Positions 19,644 to 29,244 of a stretch of 64,000 bases of DNA are shown here, in pieces. This DNA is from Corynebacterium ulcerans (GTDB lineage: Bacteria > Actinomycetota > Actinomycetes > Mycobacteriales > Mycobacteriaceae), in the NCBI RefSeq assembly GCF_900187135.1, contig NZ_LT906443.1, positions 496,001-560,000 of the forward strand. The letters are read 5' to 3'. The notes under the pieces are model-generated. The model worked only from the letters and a program-made list of their open reading frames with translations, was not told the origin of the DNA and did no database searches. Made by a program: the position numbers and the translations under genes. The stretch's first letter is position 1; each line of letters opens with the position of its first letter.

Positions 19644-20459
19644 TCACACCGCGTCGATCACTCCGGCTACGGAATCTGCATTCACTTCTTTGAGCTGAAT
19701 ACATATGCCTTCAAGATGGGCTGCCAGCTCCTGTGCCAGACCAAGGCGTACGCGTCCAGGTTTCTCACAATCGATCACCACCGAACCAGCTAAACCATTG
19801 CGGGCGATGAGGCGAGCTGCTGCTCTCGATCCAGCCAGACCAGAAGCTCCAGTGGCACGGCCATCTGACAACACGACGAGAAGGGCACGGCGACCAGGTT
19901 CTTTCACATGCTCACGACGAATCACATCATGGGCAAGCAAAAGCCCCTCACCCAACGGAGTCCGGCCACCCGTCACTACGTTATGCAAACGACGCACTGC
20001 AACATCAATTGAGCCAGTAGGAGGCAGCACCAGCTCGGGGGCTGTGCCGCGCACGGACACCACGGCCACTTTGTCCCGGCGCTGATACGCATCCCGAAGC
20101 ATCGATAGAACCGCACCGGTAACTGAAGCCAGGCGATCCCGAGCAGACATAGATCCCGAAGCATCAACGACAAAAATGATGAGGTTTGACTCCGTTCCCC
20201 GTCTTAAGGACCCCCTCAAATCCTCTGGCCGGAAGTCAATCATCTTTCCTTCTACTCGAGCTCCTCGATCGGCCGCCGCAAAAATGGTCCCCACAAGATT
20301 TAAGCCATGACCAGTACTCAATGGGCGAACGTCTGCCCCATGCGAGGAATACGCCTTCGAGCGCCGACCCGGTATTCCTTGTTCGCCTATGCCTTTGCGT
20401 TTAAACACCCGCGGAGCGAAAGGGAGCGCCAGTAGTAGCGCGTTCCTCCTGACCATCAC
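19644..20459 (-). CDS. ChlD-type chelatase C-terminal half (VWA domain), different frame from the N-terminal half
   Basis: A 271-codon open frame holding a von Willebrand A (MIDAS) domain: DASGSMSA near residue 100, TPLGEG and SDGRATG. This is the C-terminal half of the ChlD/BchD-like chelatase subunit. It overlaps the preceding AAA+ half by 59 bp in a +1 frame. The first in-frame starts (GTG 20459, ATG 20456) have no ribosome binding site. In mycobacteria the two halves form one protein of about 630 residues (Rv2850c). It could be joined by frameshifting, be a disrupted gene, or reflect a sequencing error. With cobO/cobB next to it, a cobalt chelatase role is likely. Confidence 0.8.
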   Translation of the reverse strand: MMVRRNALLLALPFAPRVFKRKGIGEQGIPGRRSKAYSSHGADVRPLSTGHGLNLVGTIFAAADRGARVEGKMIDFRPEDLRGSLRRGTESNLIIFVVDASGSMSARDRLASVTGAVLSMLRDAYQRRDKVAVVSVRGTAPELVLPPTGSIDVAVRRLHNVVTGGRTPLGEGLLLAHDVIRREHVKEPGRRALLVVLSDGRATGASGLAGSRAAARLIARNGLAGSVVIDCEKPGRVRLGLAQELAAHLEGICIQLKEVNADSVAGVIDAV

Positions 20460-21495
20460 TGGTGGGCTGTTCCGCCTGTTCTTCCGAGGATTTTTCTTCT
20501 ACTTCATTCTGATTTGCCTCGTCCTGAGGTCCTTCCGAGTCGCTTTCCGCGTTGCCTTCCTCATCTGGGTGCTGTTTCTGAGCATTATCCATTTCTTGAT
20601 CCAGCTGATCCTGATCTAAGCCGGGTTCATCGAATGGGTCTCTGCGGCGACGATGCGGCAAAGCCAACTCTGCAGCTATGCGAATATCCTCATCTTCCAC
20701 CGTCGAGGCCCCGCGCCAGGCAGCATGGGCTAGCGCAGTCCGAGCAATAACCAAATCAGCCCTCATACCATCAACATCAAATGCCGCACAAAGGTGTGCA
20801 ATCCGGCTGAGGTTAACGTCGGAAAGCTGTAGCTGCTGCACTCGTTGTTTCGCCTCATGGATCAGCTGCGCTGTTGATGCGTCCTCATGGGCCCATGATT
20901 GAACAAAAGATTGTGGAGTCGATTCAAATGCGAGCCGACGCCGCATGATCTCTGCACGAACCTCAACATCTTTGGAGGCCACGACATCGACGGCCAAACC
21001 AAAACGATCAAGAAGCTGCGGACGCAGCTCCCCTTCCTCTGGATTCATGGTTCCCACAAGCACAAAATTGGCAGGAGAAGAATGCGAAATACCGTCCCGT
21101 TCGACTGTAACCTGCCCTGTCGCTGCGGCGTCTAAGAGCGAATCAACCAGGTGATCCGCAAGCAGATTTACCTCATCGACGTACAGCACTCCACCGTCTG
21201 CCTGGCTCAGCAAACCGGGATTATAGTGAGCCTTGCCCGTGGTCAAGATCGTTTCCATGTCAAGGGAGCCCACAACTCGATCTTCCGTGGCTCCGATGGG
21301 AAGATCAACTAATGGAGCATCCCCCAGCAAACTGGCAAAAGCTCGCACCATGGTTGTCTTGGCTGTTCCCTTTTCCCCACGGATGACCACGCCACCAATG
21401 CGCGGAGAAATCGCACACAGGATGAGTGCAAGTCTTAGTCGATCCTGCCCCACAACTGCCGAAAACGGATACAACGTACGTCCACCAGTGCCCAT
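20401..21495 (-). CDS. ChlI/ChlD-type chelatase AAA+ half with acidic linker
   Basis: AAA+ ATPase of 364 residues: Walker [11 protein letters not shown] (near 45), Walker [11 protein letters not shown] and the [20 protein letters not shown] sensor segment. It ends in a Glu/Gln/Asp-rich linker (about 295-355) typical of ChlD, then GAPFRSAGV and a TAA. The VWA half continues in the +1 frame with [17 protein letters not shown], so the ancestral protein read straight through. I prefer the ATG at 21495 to the upstream one at 21525, as family members begin just before YPFSAVVGQ. The short product alone would resemble a small (I) chelatase subunit. Confidence 0.85.
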   Translation of the reverse strand: MGTGGRTLYPFSAVVGQDRLRLALILCAISPRIGGVVIRGEKGTAKTTMVRAFASLLGDAPLVDLPIGATEDRVVGSLDMETILTTGKAHYNPGLLSQADGGVLYVDEVNLLADHLVDSLLDAAATGQVTVERDGISHSSPANFVLVGTMNPEEGELRPQLLDRFGLAVDVVASKDVEVRAEIMRRRLAFESTPQSFVQSWAHEDASTAQLIHEAKQRVQQLQLSDVNLSRIAHLCAAFDVDGMRADLVIARTALAHAAWRGASTVEDEDIRIAAELALPHRRRRDPFDEPGLDQDQLDQEMDNAQKQHPDEEGNAESDSEGPQDEANQNEVEEKSSEEQAEQPTSDGQEERATTGAPFRSAGV

Positions 21496-21515
21496 AGTGC
21501 TTCTATATCTCCTAG

Positions 21516-21562
21516 AAAATAACAAAACCTAGCAGTGCCTTTTTCATTAAAGCACCACTAGG
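21516..21562 (-). terminator. Terminator of mqo
   Basis: An imperfect hairpin (arms near 21528-21538 and 21552-21562, one internal mismatch patch) followed on the minus strand by TTTTGTTATTTT. It lies 46 bp after the mqo stop. Confidence 0.7.
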
Positions 21563-21608
21563 AATCGTTTCAAGGTCAGGGTCTCTTCAACACCAAAAAA
21601 CTGACTAC

Positions 21609-23108
21609 TTAGTCTTGATCAAGCTGCAGAGTGGTCTGGGTATAATCCCAAATCTCTTCAAATAGTCGCTTATCCGTAGCAAGCTTAATCCCGTAGGAAG
21701 GAATCATTTCCTTAATCTTGTCGCCCCATTCAACCATACGCTGACCAAAGCAACGCTCAAGCAGTTCCAACATCGCGGCTGGTGCAATAGAGGCACCTGG
21801 CGACGCACCAAGGATGCCGGCGATAGATCCGTCAGCGGAGTTAATAAGGGAAGTACCAAAAGCCAAAGAGGAGAATCGCGGACCCACAACGGGCTCGATA
21901 GCCTGCACACGCTGACCGGCTGTAATCAGTTCCCAGTCTTCATCGCGCGCATTAGGCATGTACTCGCGCAGAGACTCCATCCGAGCTGATTGATCCTTAA
22001 GCACCTCAGTGATGAGGTACTTAGTCAGGCCAAATTCCTGCGCTCCAACGCCTAGATAAGACATCAGGTTTGTGGGACGGATCGACTTAACGAGGTCGAA
22101 GTACGAGCCCTTCTTTAAGAATTTTGGCGTCCATCCCGCATAAGGGCCAAACAGCAGACCTTTTTCTCCATCGATGACGCGAGTATCCAAGTGAGGCACC
22201 GACATCGGGGGCGCGCCGATAGATGCTTTGCCATAAACTTTCGCCGAATGCTGTTCTATGACTTCTTGGTTGGTACAGCGCAGCCACTGACCGGATACGG
22301 GGAAACCGCCCCACCCACGTATTTCCGGAATGCCAGATTTTTGGAGCAGCGGGAGTGCCATTCCACCAGCGCCAACAAAGACAAAGTTTGCACGAATAAC
22401 TTGAATATCACCGGTGTGAACGTTTTTAACTTTAATCTTCCACTTACCGCCATCACGAGTAATATCTTTAACCTCGTGGCCATAACGGATATTGGTGCCA
22501 TTAGCCTCGGCCGCTTTGAGGAACTGGCGAGTCTGCGATCCATAGTTAATGTCCGTGCCAGCATCAGTCCAGGAAATCGCAACCTTCTCAAATTCGCTAC
22601 GTCCATCAGCCATCAACGGCAGCATGTCATTGAACACACTACGGTCATCCGTGTACTGCATATTGGGGAACAGCGGGTGGTTAGCTAGAGCGTCGTAACG
22701 CTTTTTCAAATAGTTAACCTGCGCTTCACCACGAGCAAAGGAAACGTGAGGTACAGGGTTAATCCACTCACGAGGATTCGGCAGAACCCCTTGGTTAATT
22801 TGATAAGACCAGAACTGGCGAGAAACTTGGAACTTCTCATTTACGCCCAGAGCTTTATTGATTTCAATACGCCCGTTAACTTCCGGCGTGTAATTCAGCT
22901 CGCACAGAGCCGAATGCCCTGTCCCTGCGTTGTTCCACGGCGAGGATGACTCTTGAGCAGGTGCATCGAGACGCTCAAAGAGGACCTGAGACCAGCTAGG
23001 TTCAAGTGTGCGGAGCATAGCGCCAAGGGTGGCACTCATGATGCCGCCGCCGATCAGGGCAACGTCTACTTCGTCCGTGACCCGTTGCGCGTTGATGGAA
23101 TCTGCCAT
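21609..23108 (-). CDS. mqo: Malate:quinone oxidoreductase
   Basis: Membrane-associated FAD enzyme of 499 residues that oxidises malate to oxaloacetate and passes electrons to quinone; the main malate oxidation step in corynebacteria. It has the FAD dinucleotide fold DVALIGGGIMSATLG, the SSPWNNAGTGHSALCELNYTP segment and the late SLINSADGSIAGILGASPGAS. The ATG at 23108 has AAGGA nine bases upstream; a TTG at 23114 would be too close to it. The gene follows a long non-coding region and ends in its own terminator. Confidence 0.97.
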   Translation of the reverse strand: MADSINAQRVTDEVDVALIGGGIMSATLGAMLRTLEPSWSQVLFERLDAPAQESSSPWNNAGTGHSALCELNYTPEVNGRIEINKALGVNEKFQVSRQFWSYQINQGVLPNPREWINPVPHVSFARGEAQVNYLKKRYDALANHPLFPNMQYTDDRSVFNDMLPLMADGRSEFEKVAISWTDAGTDINYGSQTRQFLKAAEANGTNIRYGHEVKDITRDGGKWKIKVKNVHTGDIQVIRANFVFVGAGGMALPLLQKSGIPEIRGWGGFPVSGQWLRCTNQEVIEQHSAKVYGKASIGAPPMSVPHLDTRVIDGEKGLLFGPYAGWTPKFLKKGSYFDLVKSIRPTNLMSYLGVGAQEFGLTKYLITEVLKDQSARMESLREYMPNARDEDWELITAGQRVQAIEPVVGPRFSSLAFGTSLINSADGSIAGILGASPGASIAPAAMLELLERCFGQRMVEWGDKIKEMIPSYGIKLATDKRLFEEIWDYTQTTLQLDQD

Positions 23109-23793
23109 ATTCAATCTTCCTTGAGTTTTACGTTTCCGTATTTCCCGGATTGTTCATGAACTAGAAAACAGCACGACTCATAATCACAGTGCCTTGCAAC
23201 ACCATGAGAAACTGAGCTTTCGATGCGACACAGAATATCAGCATCTGCATCAAGCAACCATCGGAATGCTATCCCTCATGGTCACCCAAAGCCGAAGACA
23301 GTAACGATAAAATCCACCGCCCAACGGCTTACATAGCCAGCCCAAAAATCAGCCCGACCGAATTTCTTCAGTTCACTAGAAAACAGCTTACGCCTGATCT
23401 ACTGGGGGTAAGAAAAAGAGAGCAACCATCAATGAAATACACCTGCAAAACAGTATTTACCCACCCCCGAATACCCCTATCTTGCACACCCATCCACGAT
23501 AAACAGGATTGCTGCCATATCCACAAAAAACAAATGGGCAGGTCTGTTTCCCAACAGCTTTCCTTTAGCAAAAATACAAGTACCCCTCATGCAAACCCTA
23601 CAGGCCTGTCCTCCGCAACAAAACGCACCAGAATTCCAACAAAGAGTGCGCCTACCCCCAGACCTAAAGTGCAGCAAACGCAAGAAATAAAGCACTTAAG
23701 CTATATGTAAGCCCCCACATACGACCCTCCACTTTGTAATGTTGCACTCTTTATTCCCCCATCCGAAGCAGTGTCCGATCTAGAGTCATAGAC
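23109..23793. other. 685-bp region without a convincing gene
   Basis: Divergent intergenic space between mqo and the hydrolase gene. The short open frames on both strands lack ribosome binding sites and family resemblance. A minus-strand stretch at about 23594-23690 reads as one hydrophobic helix (LGLGVGALFVGILVRFVAED) then a stop, possibly the end of a decayed membrane gene. A 13-bp direct repeat occurs at 23160-23172 and 23375-23387. The region must hold the mqo promoter. Confidence 0.5.
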
Positions 23794-24786
23794 ATGAAGC
23801 TTCACTGGAAGACAGACATACTCGGACGCGATTACCAATGCGCCACTTTTAGCCTCGGCAACGATCCCAGGTCAGAAGGCAGTGAAGGCGAGATTTTTGG
23901 CAGTCTTGTACGCCATCTTCCCAATGAAGAAGCCATAGACCAATACAACCAACGTCCAGCTCTGCTCTTTGTACACGGCATGACAGACTATTTTTTTCAT
24001 CGCCATGTCGCAGAGCATTTTCATAACCAGGGCTTTGCGGTATACGCATTAGACCTACGAAAATGCGGAAGGTCACATCGCGAAGGCCAGACATGGCATT
24101 ACGCATCCCGCCTCAGTATCTACTTTCAGGAACTTGATATTGCCGCACAGGCCCTATTACAAACACATCCCACAATCGTCCCCATCGCACACTCAACAGG
24201 TGGACTTATCGCATGTCACTGGCTTAATTATCTACGCATATCCGATCCCCTCACCCACGCTAAGTTCCCCGGCGCCATTTTAAATAGCCCTTGGCTAAGC
24301 ATGATGGTTCCTGCGCCTATAGTTCGCATTACCCGCCCACTTATCACCGTGGCCGCTAAAATCCGACCGCGCGCCGCACTGAAAACAAAATCATCTTCTG
24401 TCTACGGAAAAAGTTTGCATGTCCATGGCGAAGGTGAATGGGATTACAACCTTCAATGGAAGCCTTTGGGAGGTCATAAAAAATTTGTCGGCTGGGTCTC
24501 GGCCATCGACAAAGCACAACGCCTTGTTCACCGGGGCCGTATAGATTGTGGTGTCCCACTGCTGTGCTTAAGCTCGGATTCCTCGGCATCGACATTGCCG
24601 CTGGCCGCCCATGCCGATGCGGTCATCAACGTAGAACACGTTAACCAGTGGGGGCCATACCTTTCTGAGCACGTCACAGTTCAGGCTATTCCAGGAGCAA
24701 AACATGATGTTTTCTTGTCCAACCATGCCGCACTTGCCCATGTATTCCAAACATGCGACCGATGGCTAGATCCCAAGAACGCCTAA
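23794..24786 (+). CDS. Alpha/beta hydrolase (lysophospholipase-like)
   Basis: Serine hydrolase of 330 residues. The oxyanion segment is LLFVHGMTDYFF (residues 57-68), the nucleophile elbow AHSTGG puts Ser at 134, and the histidine is probably in GAKHDVFLS near residue 305. The elbow has Ala instead of the usual first Gly. No signal peptide is seen, so it is likely cytoplasmic. The mycobacterial homologue at the same position (Rv2854) is also uncharacterised. Substrate unknown; monoacylglycerol or lysophospholipid is a guess from family resemblance. Confidence 0.82.
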   Translation: MKLHWKTDILGRDYQCATFSLGNDPRSEGSEGEIFGSLVRHLPNEEAIDQYNQRPALLFVHGMTDYFFHRHVAEHFHNQGFAVYALDLRKCGRSHREGQTWHYASRLSIYFQELDIAAQALLQTHPTIVPIAHSTGGLIACHWLNYLRISDPLTHAKFPGAILNSPWLSMMVPAPIVRITRPLITVAAKIRPRAALKTKSSSVYGKSLHVHGEGEWDYNLQWKPLGGHKKFVGWVSAIDKAQRLVHRGRIDCGVPLLCLSSDSSASTLPLAAHADAVINVEHVNQWGPYLSEHVTVQAIPGAKHDVFLSNHAALAHVFQTCDRWLDPKNA

Positions 24787-25111
24787 ACTGCTCACAACAA
24801 TAAAAGTCAGAGCATCACCCCCAGCTTCGTTCACACAGGTCCCCGCAGGTCTGGGCATGATTTCCCCTTCCACACACCAGCACTCCGGACGCAATATATG
24901 GAATATTAAAGGTTTTTCATTACTATTTCTCATGTCTGATGGAATGTGCTGCCGCTATGTTCCGTTGAACTTTAAGACTCACGCACATGACAAAGGTAAA
25001 AAGAATAACCTCTTTTACCTTTTGCATTTGCCAATTACGCTACCTCTAGTAGAGATAGCCAGTCCTTAGTGCATCATTCCATGCGCCACTTTTAAAGAAA
25101 GCGAGTATTCC
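24787..25111. other. 325-bp intergenic region upstream of mtr
   Basis: No gene seen. It contains an AT-rich palindrome (24991-25024) listed separately, and presumably the mtr promoter between that palindrome and 25111. Confidence 0.5.
24991..25024. promoter_or_regulatory. AT-rich palindrome about 90 bp upstream of mtr
   Basis: The arms AAAGGTAAAA and TTTTACCTTT are separated by about ten bases. It is too far (about 205 bp) behind the hydrolase gene to be an obvious terminator and lacks a clean T run after the stem. It could be an operator or leader hairpin for mtr, or a weak terminator. Confidence 0.4.
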
Positions 25112-26503
25112 TTGAGCGAGCAGGCCCACAAACACTACGACTTGATCGTTATCGGAACGGGATCTGGAAATTCCATTCCGGGCCCCGAGTTTCACGATAA
25201 GTCCATTGCGATAGTAGAAAAAGGCGCCTTTGGTGGAACATGCCTCAATGTTGGCTGCATACCAACCAAAATGTTTGTGTACGCTTCTGAGATCGCTTTA
25301 GCGGTACGCGAGTCTGAACGCTACGGCATCTCAGCCGAGGTATCCGATGTGGATTGGCCATCTATTGTCAACCGAGTTTTCCGCGACCGCATCGATCCTA
25401 TATCTGCCTCTGGCGAAGAATATCGGCGCGGCCCCAAGACCCCCAACATCGATGTCTACGACCAGCATGCGTCATTCATAGCCCCCAAAACCATACGCAC
25501 CGGTCAGGGCTCTGAAGAAGCTATCATTTCTGGTGATCGTATTGTCATCGCTACCGGTTCTCGCCCGTTTATCGATCAAAAAGTCATTGATTCAGGTGTG
25601 CGCTATTACACCAACGAGAACATCATGCGCTTAGAGTCTCTCCCTGAATCCATGGTGGTTATGGGCGGCGGCTACATCGCTATGGAGTTTGCCCATGTCT
25701 TTGACGCTCTCGGCGTAAAAGTTACCGTGGTAAACCGGTCCGAGAAGCTCCTACGCCAGCTCGATTCCGATATTTCTGATCGCTTTACTGAGATCACCAA
25801 GGAAAAACTAGATTGCAGGCTAGGACGCACCATCGATTCCATCACGGAAAACGATGGCGTGGTTACCCTCACCCTGGACGATGGATCCACCGCACAAGGC
25901 GAGGTCTTCCTGGTAGCCACCGGCCGAATCCCCAATGGCGACCTCATGGATCTGGACAAAGCTGGCGTAGAAATGGATGGGCGCCGCATCAAGGTTGATC
26001 AGTACGGACGTACAACAGCTCCCGATGTCTGGGCTTTGGGCGATGTGTCTTCCCCATACCTACTTAAGCACGTGGCCAATGCTGAAATGCGGGCAGTAAA
26101 ACACAATCTCCTTCATCCAGAAGATCTCCAGCCTATGCCTCATGAGAATGTTCCTGCCGCGGTCTTTACTCATCCGCAGATCGGCACAGTTGGTTTAACA
26201 GAAGATGAAGCTCACGCTGCCGGATACAACATCACAGTCAAGGTCCAGAACTATGGCGATGTTGCCTATGGTTGGGCGATGGAAGATACCGAGCACTTTG
26301 TAAAACTCATCGCAGACAAAGACACCGGGCTACTACTAGGGGCGCACTTTATCGGACCCCAGGCTTCTACACTGGTACAACAGCTCATTACTGTTATGGC
26401 TTTTAAGCTCGACGTCCGTGACGTTGCTACCAAGCAGTACTGGATCCACCCAGCGCTTCCGGAATTAACGGAAAATGCTCTCCTAGGTCTTGATTTCTCT
26501 TAG
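25112..26503 (+). CDS. mtr: Mycothione reductase
   Basis: Flavoprotein disulfide reductase of 463 residues that reduces mycothiol disulfide with NADPH. It has a FAD fold IVIGTGSGN, the redox-active pair in GGTCLNVGCIPTK, the NADPH-binding VVMGGGYIAMEFAHVF, and C-terminal HPALPELTENALLGL with the catalytic His-Glu. The GTGSGN in place of GxGxGG and the TKMFVYASEIA context fit Mtr rather than lipoamide or glutathione reductase. The start is TTG at 25112 with a purine-rich AAGAAAGCGAG upstream. Confidence 0.95.
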   Translation: MSEQAHKHYDLIVIGTGSGNSIPGPEFHDKSIAIVEKGAFGGTCLNVGCIPTKMFVYASEIALAVRESERYGISAEVSDVDWPSIVNRVFRDRIDPISASGEEYRRGPKTPNIDVYDQHASFIAPKTIRTGQGSEEAIISGDRIVIATGSRPFIDQKVIDSGVRYYTNENIMRLESLPESMVVMGGGYIAMEFAHVFDALGVKVTVVNRSEKLLRQLDSDISDRFTEITKEKLDCRLGRTIDSITENDGVVTLTLDDGSTAQGEVFLVATGRIPNGDLMDLDKAGVEMDGRRIKVDQYGRTTAPDVWALGDVSSPYLLKHVANAEMRAVKHNLLHPEDLQPMPHENVPAAVFTHPQIGTVGLTEDEAHAAGYNITVKVQNYGDVAYGWAMEDTEHFVKLIADKDTGLLLGAHFIGPQASTLVQQLITVMAFKLDVRDVATKQYWIHPALPELTENALLGLDFS

Positions 26504-26525
26504 AATTTCCGCAGAGGATTAATCT

Positions 26526-26572
26526 AAAAGTCGCAGGTGCTACCGCTTTGGTCACGTGCGACTTTTATTGTT
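26526..26572 (+). terminator. Terminator of mtr
   Basis: Inverted repeat AAAAGTCGCA/TGCGACTTTT (26526-26535 with 26557-26566), with a partly paired GTG/CAC extension of the stem. The right arm ends in a T run on the plus strand, 22 bp after the mtr stop. Confidence 0.88.
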
Positions 26573-26783
26573 TTCTCCCATATTTTGCATTCGCCCTCGG
26601 CGTGCGCTCGCCCACATTTCAGCTCAAAAGCGTAATCTATGAGACACACTCCACAGAAAGCTTGTCGACGTTTTCATCTTCCGATGCAGTCTTTCATCTT
26701 TCTGCGGCTCAATGGAAGCATGGTCTTAGCGCCATTTTCATTAAGGAATGTCATACCGAAATACCAATGGATCACGAGGGTAT

Positions 26784-27719
26784 ATGAGCTTATACGACCG
26801 AAAGGCCGCTATTCTGCACAATCAGACTCCGTCGCGCTGGTCTACTGTTCAAGTTCGTAGGCTTCGGTGTGCCGTCGTCAGCATGTCCACTGCCATTTGT
26901 ATTGCTCTAGCTACGCTCGCTTCTGCAACCATGCGCGATAGCCGTATCACAGCAATCGTATTGGCCATGAGCATGGCAACGGGGGCTGCTGCTGCGCTTG
27001 TTGCCCTCGTCAATGCCCCAGGTGTTCCCCGCACAATAAGGCACTCATTTTCCAGAAAAACACAGCGCTTCCTGTCTTCTTTTCTTATCGCTGTCCCCAG
27101 CTTTGTCATTTTGACAACAGGAATGTTGATCGCTTTTTCCCGCGTTTTTCCTAGTGCCTTGTATGCGCACCTCAACATCATCTTGGTCACCATCGCAATG
27201 CCTTCCGCTGGGTTAGCAATCTTTATCGGCAGCCTATTTTTCTTCCCGCCCCGATTACGCTGGGTCTCAACAGTCGTAGTGCTCTTGCCGCTGATCAACG
27301 CATGGCTTTCTATTTCTGGAAAATTTTCTACGTCCTCCGAACACCCAGCGTTCTTATCCTTGACGTTGGTGTTGTTTACCATGACGGCTCTTATTGCGTC
27401 GATAGTGTGGCTCTTACGCACGTCTTTACGTAATGTTTCCGTTCTCTTGTTGGTTACCGCAGCAGCCGTTTTAGGTGTAATACAGCTTCTTTTCTGCATA
27501 CACATCGTCACCGGGATAGCACTCAACGCGAATGTCCTCACGCTAAGTTATGCTGGTTGCTGCCTTCTTAGCATCATGTCGGCCATGCTGTTGCCTAGTC
27601 ATTCTGTTCGAGTAGAAAACAAAACTGCCGCATACCTTCCCACTGTGAATGTTTCAGCATCTCGCGGAGTAACTACGGACGAAACCGCAGACTCCCACCA
27701 AGAAATCCGAGCTGCATAA
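26784..27719 (+). CDS. Polytopic membrane protein of unknown function
   Basis: Predicted inner-membrane protein of 311 residues with about eight hydrophobic segments, a short basic N-terminus (YDRKAAILHNQTPSRW) and a hydrophilic tail of about 40 residues. No catalytic motif was recognised. The ATG at 26784 has GAGGG a few bases upstream; the frame opens earlier (26748) without such a site. It sits between mtr and the convergent cobQ, only 8 bp from the latter. It may be restricted to corynebacteria, but I cannot test that. Confidence 0.75.
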   Translation: MSLYDRKAAILHNQTPSRWSTVQVRRLRCAVVSMSTAICIALATLASATMRDSRITAIVLAMSMATGAAAALVALVNAPGVPRTIRHSFSRKTQRFLSSFLIAVPSFVILTTGMLIAFSRVFPSALYAHLNIILVTIAMPSAGLAIFIGSLFFFPPRLRWVSTVVVLLPLINAWLSISGKFSTSSEHPAFLSLTLVLFTMTALIASIVWLLRTSLRNVSVLLLVTAAAVLGVIQLLFCIHIVTGIALNANVLTLSYAGCCLLSIMSAMLLPSHSVRVENKTAAYLPTVNVSASRGVTTDETADSHQEIRAA

Positions 27720-27727
27720 CTAGTACC

Positions 27728-29182
27728 TCATGAAACAACGCCACTAGAAAGATCACGGATTAAAGCATCAATGTCCCAATGAGCCTCGATGCTATCTGCT
27801 AGCAGATCGAGCTGTCTCTCGCGCTCGCTTTGAAAGGACGTTCGAGGATCAAGAACAAAACCTCTTCGTCCAGACAGCTTGATGATGCGTTGTAGAAATT
27901 CTCTACGTGCAGGATCCGATTCGAGATATCCGTGCCTATGCGTGCCAAAGCTTGCGCCCCTAACCGCGCCTTCCTCCCCTATCCACGGATCCTCGGTAGA
28001 GCGTACGACTCGGCCATGATGAACTTCATAGCCCCCATGATCGTGCCGTATCAAGGTCTTCTCTGGATGGAAAGCTATATCAATATCAAAGATCCCCAAG
28101 CCTGCTACTGGCTGTTGCGTTCCTGACTCCACTGGGTCATCAATGCTTGCGCACATCATTTGAAAGCCACCACAGATTCCCACAATTGGAGCCCCTCGGT
28201 TGGCGCGTTCTTTCATAGCTTCTGCGATACCGGTGCGCTTTAACCACTCCAGATCGCTCACCGTTGCTTTGGAACCAGGAAGTACTACCAGGTCTGCCTC
28301 ATGTACTTGGTCAGGATCAACAGTCCATGTAACAGTCACCCCAGGTTCGCATGCCAAAGCTTCTACGTCGGTAGCGTTGGACACACGGGGAAGCCGCACC
28401 GCCGCTACCCGTAAACGCTGTGTGCCAAGAGCTGGAGCAGTGGGCCCAACTGTAGCTCCTATGTGGGATTGGAGCGAATCTTCCGCGTCTATCCACAGTC
28501 CCTCGATAAAGGGTAAAACAGCAACGGTAGGAACCCCGAGTCGTTTCTCTAGATCAGCCAGCCCTGGTTCGAGGATCGTTTGATCTCCCCGGAATTTATT
28601 AACAACAAACCCTGCGATCCTCGCACGATCCTGCTCGGACACGATCTGATGAGTGCCAAAAAAATGAGCTAGGACGCCTCCACGATCTATATCCCCCACC
28701 AGATACACCGGAAGATCGCAGGCCTCGGCCAACCCAAAATTTGCGACGTCCGTATCCCTGAGGTTTGTCTCCGCAGGCGATCCTGCTCCCTCACAAATCA
28801 CCACCTCATACTCGGACTGCAAAGCATGAAGCGCTTCTGCAGCTACGGCTTTGAGATGAGTGCGATGCTCAATATAACTGCGAGCACTCACGTTGCCGGT
28901 GGCTTTGCCATTCACCACAAGCTGTGAGGTCCGATCTGAGCCTGGTTTTAACAAAATAGGATTGAAAGCCGTGCTGGGGACAAGCCCACACGCAAACGCT
29001 TGCAGTGCCTGAGCCCGACCTATCTCGCCACCATCGGGTGTCACCGCCGAGTTATTAGACATGTTCTGGGCTTTAAATGGAGCCACTTTAATACCACGCC
29101 GTGCAAAAGCGCGACACAGGCCAGCCACCACTACAGATTTTCCGGCATCCGATGTGCAACCAGCGATGAGAAACGACTTCAT
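27728..29182 (-). CDS. cobQ: Cobyric acid synthase
   Basis: Glutamine-dependent amidotransferase of 484 residues that adds four amides to adenosyl-cobyrinic acid a,c-diamide. The N-terminal ATPase domain has [18 protein letters not shown], and the C-terminal GATase-like domain has the nucleophile in GICGGFQMM and a late HRHGYLES. The ATG at 29182 fits the family N-terminus ([16 protein letters not shown]); the TTG at 29203 does not. It stands apart from cobB/cobO, 8.8 kb away. Confidence 0.95.
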   Translation of the reverse strand: MKSFLIAGCTSDAGKSVVVAGLCRAFARRGIKVAPFKAQNMSNNSAVTPDGGEIGRAQALQAFACGLVPSTAFNPILLKPGSDRTSQLVVNGKATGNVSARSYIEHRTHLKAVAAEALHALQSEYEVVICEGAGSPAETNLRDTDVANFGLAEACDLPVYLVGDIDRGGVLAHFFGTHQIVSEQDRARIAGFVVNKFRGDQTILEPGLADLEKRLGVPTVAVLPFIEGLWIDAEDSLQSHIGATVGPTAPALGTQRLRVAAVRLPRVSNATDVEALACEPGVTVTWTVDPDQVHEADLVVLPGSKATVSDLEWLKRTGIAEAMKERANRGAPIVGICGGFQMMCASIDDPVESGTQQPVAGLGIFDIDIAFHPEKTLIRHDHGGYEVHHGRVVRSTEDPWIGEEGAVRGASFGTHRHGYLESDPARREFLQRIIKLSGRRGFVLDPRTSFQSERERQLDLLADSIEAHWDIDALIRDLSSGVVS

Positions 29183-29244
29183 ATAAACCCCAAAAGGTAA
29201 CAACCGATAAGCAAGACAGCACTCAGAATAACTGTTATGGGAAA

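Noticed and set aside
23160..23387. 13-bp direct repeats as insertion-sequence target duplications
   Set aside because: No transposase, terminal inverted repeats or coding remnant of a mobile element lies between the two copies.
26849..27541. 230-codon minus-strand frame opposite the membrane protein
   Set aside because: The plus-strand reading gives clean transmembrane segments and a good start; the minus reading has neither.
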